64,000 nucleotides of DNA, taken from positions 25,125,001 to 25,189,000 of the forward strand of contig JALJCS010000010.1 of NCBI GenBank assembly GCA_023055355.1. The letters run 5' to 3'. Below the pieces are notes generated by a model. The model saw nothing but the letters and a program-made list of their open reading frames with translations. It searched no databases and had not been told where the DNA came from. Below, piece after piece: positions 61,377-64,000 of the stretch. Source of the stretch: Agelaius tricolor (lineage: Eukaryota > Chordata > Aves > Passeriformes > Icteridae). Position 1 is the stretch's first letter, and each line of letters opens with the position of its first letter. The position numbers and the translations under genes were made by a program.

Positions 61377-64000
61377 CTGAAAAACCAAAGTGCACAAGTC
61401 ACACAAGAATGCCACCAACCACCATGTCTGGAGACTCCCAAAACAAAAGCAAGCATCTCCAGCCAATTTACACAGCCCAGTTTAAAAGCAGCATTGTGAC
61501 AGTAAACATGTATCTAACTCCCACTGTGCTCACAGTGCACACAAATGATAAATAGATGAGAAGTTCAGAGGCGGTGGCAACTGGAATGTTCACAGAGGAC
61601 AGACTTTAATTTACATGTAAATATAACTTCTGATCATCATTCAGCTGGAAGGTCCAAGACATAAGCCCCACACACCAAGTCATCACATTCTTTTTAAAGA
61701 GGATAGTGCAGTATAAACCCCAAGCTTTCATTGCCAAAAAGAAAAGTTCCCTACAGCGAAGTCCAGCAGTTGTGCACAAATCTGTTGGTCTTCTTAAATT
61801 TACCCCCAAGATTATCACCTTCTAAGTAACCCTACAGTGAATCAAGCTGGATCAGAACTGGGAGCTGACAGGTAAAACCCAGAGAGACGGGAAGAGGGGA
61901 GAAAGGCTGATGGTGATTTGTGATGCCAGACAAGTGGGGTCAGGTCCTGAGGTAGAGTAAAACACATTAAGGCTGAGGGCACTATTGACTGGAGGCTGAG
62001 AGCATGTGGGGTCCCCTGTGACCTCTGACTGCTTCAGAATGAAGAGGCCCCTTCCTTCACAGGAAAAGTCAAGACCAGAAAAGCTGCATTAGAGAGAACT
62101 TTTAAATGTAAAATATTTAGCAACATATCCAACTATTCAGTGCCTTCCTCAATTTTCCTCCCTTCAGCACTTTTTAAAAATAGTCCTAACAAATTCAAGC
62201 AGGTATTGTTAGCTGGAGGTGAAAATACATATAAATATCCATACTATACATAATACATCATTCTGAGTACCAGAAAAACAGCTCTGCTACATAGGGAAAG
62301 GCCAGGCTCACAAAGTAAAGATAAAGATCCAGAGCTCCCTTAACAGAGCCAGATTTTCTTTATTTTTATTTTCCTCAGTCCATTACCAACAAAGGAAATA
62401 GCTTCAAAGTTCGGTCCGGATCTGAACTCTTCTTGAACTTCTCACTGCAGCCAATATGTTTTTTAAAACCTAGGCTGCCATAGAAATTGTCCTCCTGACA
62501 CATGATAAATCCATATTTTTTTGCAGGAGAAAGTTGGGAAACCACTAAAAAGAGAAGATGAATTTTCCAACTCCCAGCTCAGGTCCATGAAGACACTAAT
62601 TCAGATGTACAAGAAATGCAACCAGCCAGGAAATGCGTTTATATACAACATTAGGGGAAGGGATAGTTCTATCTCATTCAAAAAACCCAAAAAACAAAAC
62701 CAAAAACCCCACCCCATCTCTTCATTAGCTGAGCATTCCATTCATTTTGACTTGAAATAAAGACTTCATGAGCACAGGCAAAGGTCTGGTGAGAGAAGAG
62801 AGGAGCACATGTCTTTCCCTGGAAGCCACTTGGGAAATATCTCCCATATACTGCAGTCCAATCCAGGGTGAAGGCCAAAAGCTTGTGCCTCAGAAGTGTT
62901 TTTATGAGAGCTGGGACAAGTCCTTGCTGAAAAGGATCATTCAGTCATATCCTGAGAGGGAATGACACTGGATGACAGAGCTCACGTTGTAAGCCATCAC
63001 AGGAGAGCAAGGAATTTTGCCTGCTGACTACCAGCAGCCGTTGACATCAGCAAAGCAACTGCACAGTAGGATTATGATCTGTAATCCCAGCTCTAGCCCA
63101 TGCTCATTAAAACACAGTGTCTTTGTACCTTCAATCAAGTTTTGACAATTTTAATTAAAAAAAAGAAAAAGAAAAAAGATACTCAGAAAAGAGATCATTT
63201 ATTGTGAGGCCCTTCTTCCCATTTTAAAACCAGAGACAGAGAATTTTCCATTATACAGCCCAGTTTGCTTTAACGGTGCTTGACAGGAGAAAATGAAAAC
63301 AAAAATTGTTGGTTGCTCCAGCAATCGATGCTGCTTCTCTGCAAATACTCTGGGTCATCTGGGATTGCAGCAGTGCAACACACAAGAATTTGGCCTCCCA
63401 GGGGTCACTCAGCTCTTCCTGCCAGACACCTGCACCACAGAACTTCGAGGCATGCTGCAAACACAGCTCTAGTCAGAGCATTGCTCTCCTCCAGCCATGT
63501 TCTAATGTGCCCAAATGTTTTCTTTTATTAGGCACATTGCCCTTCAGCCTTCTGAGGCACTACCTTGATGTGTAGTGATAAAGAAGATCTTAGTGATGGC
63601 CCAAATTACAGCAACATGTTGTTTGTGACTACACCATTAGTCAGGGTGCATCTCATTAGAGCTAAGAGGATAATTAAGCAATATGGCAAGCCAGAGAGTG
63701 TTTTACAAGTCCCACACATGTCTTTGGCAGGACAGGGGGGAGCTAGCTTGAGGGCTGAGTAACTCCAATGACCTCTGGTGACTCAAAGAAAATATTCATG
63801 ACCCTGCAAAGCAGAACATCATGAAAATAATAAAAGTATAATTGCAAAGCCAAACAGCTAATGTGCACTTAAATATTTGTACTGCAAAGTCCACTGACCT
63901 ACAGACTAGACCAGGCCTTGTGCCGTACTCCCAGGAGTCCACACACATCTGTGGCCATGGCCTGTGCCTTGGACCTGGCTCAGACCTCTGAGTCTGGGGC
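61377..64000 (-). other. SEMA5B intron upstream of visible exon 1 (partial)
   Basis: I searched the minus strand for the expected preceding sema exon, which should contain a GARNYLFRL-like motif and end in phase 0. I did not find it, so this is probably intronic to the window edge. The sequence is AT-rich with short A-rich runs, for example near 63157-63180. Nothing else was recognised. Confidence 0.6.

Noticed and set aside
1..64000. CRISPR arrays, operons, riboswitches, phage or other prokaryotic systems
   Set aside because: The window is vertebrate genomic DNA with a spliced semaphorin gene. The only tandem array is a minisatellite without spacers.

Overview
The window is a stretch of vertebrate nuclear genome, most likely from a bird. 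It holds widely spaced small exons with GT/AG borders, AT-rich introns, microsatellites and a 5'-truncated CR1 LINE with the typical avian CR1 3' end (about 9446-9521). No bacterial-type gene organisation is present. Almost all open reading frames of 60 codons or more are chance ORFs in introns.

One gene was recognised: SEMA5B (semaphorin 5B), on the minus strand, covering essentially the whole window. Seventeen coding exons were resolved, with reading phases agreeing at every junction. They encode 941 codons without an internal stop. The first visible exon is at 61314-61376 and the last at 3377-3582. The gene is partial at both ends. The signal peptide and first part of the sema domain must lie beyond 64000. 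The last coding exon (end of the cytoplasmic tail) and the 3' UTR must lie before position 1.

Layout in transcription order (right to left): sema domain, exons 1-7 (61376 to 37930); PSI domain, exon 8 (23632-23515); the thrombospondin type-1 repeat (TSR) array, exons 9-15 (18025 to 7653); juxtamembrane linker, exon 16 (6748-6704); transmembrane helix and start of the cytoplasmic tail, exon 17 (3582-3377). This is the class 5 semaphorin order. The match is to SEMA5B rather than SEMA5A, judged from remembered family sequences (for example the NPIPNFQCGTL junction, IDFSGRDPAIYRSLG and the tail segment PKNEKYTPMEFK).

The introns hold a CR1 copy, several degraded CR1/L3-like relics, a minisatellite of ten 38-bp units with a four-unit higher-order period (25947-26318), a nearby G-quadruplex candidate, a 29-bp tandem duplication and some microsatellites. 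I found no second gene, no RNA gene and no evidence of a new biological system. The most useful results are the full exon map, including a 63-nt exon too short to stand out as an ORF, and the minisatellite structure.
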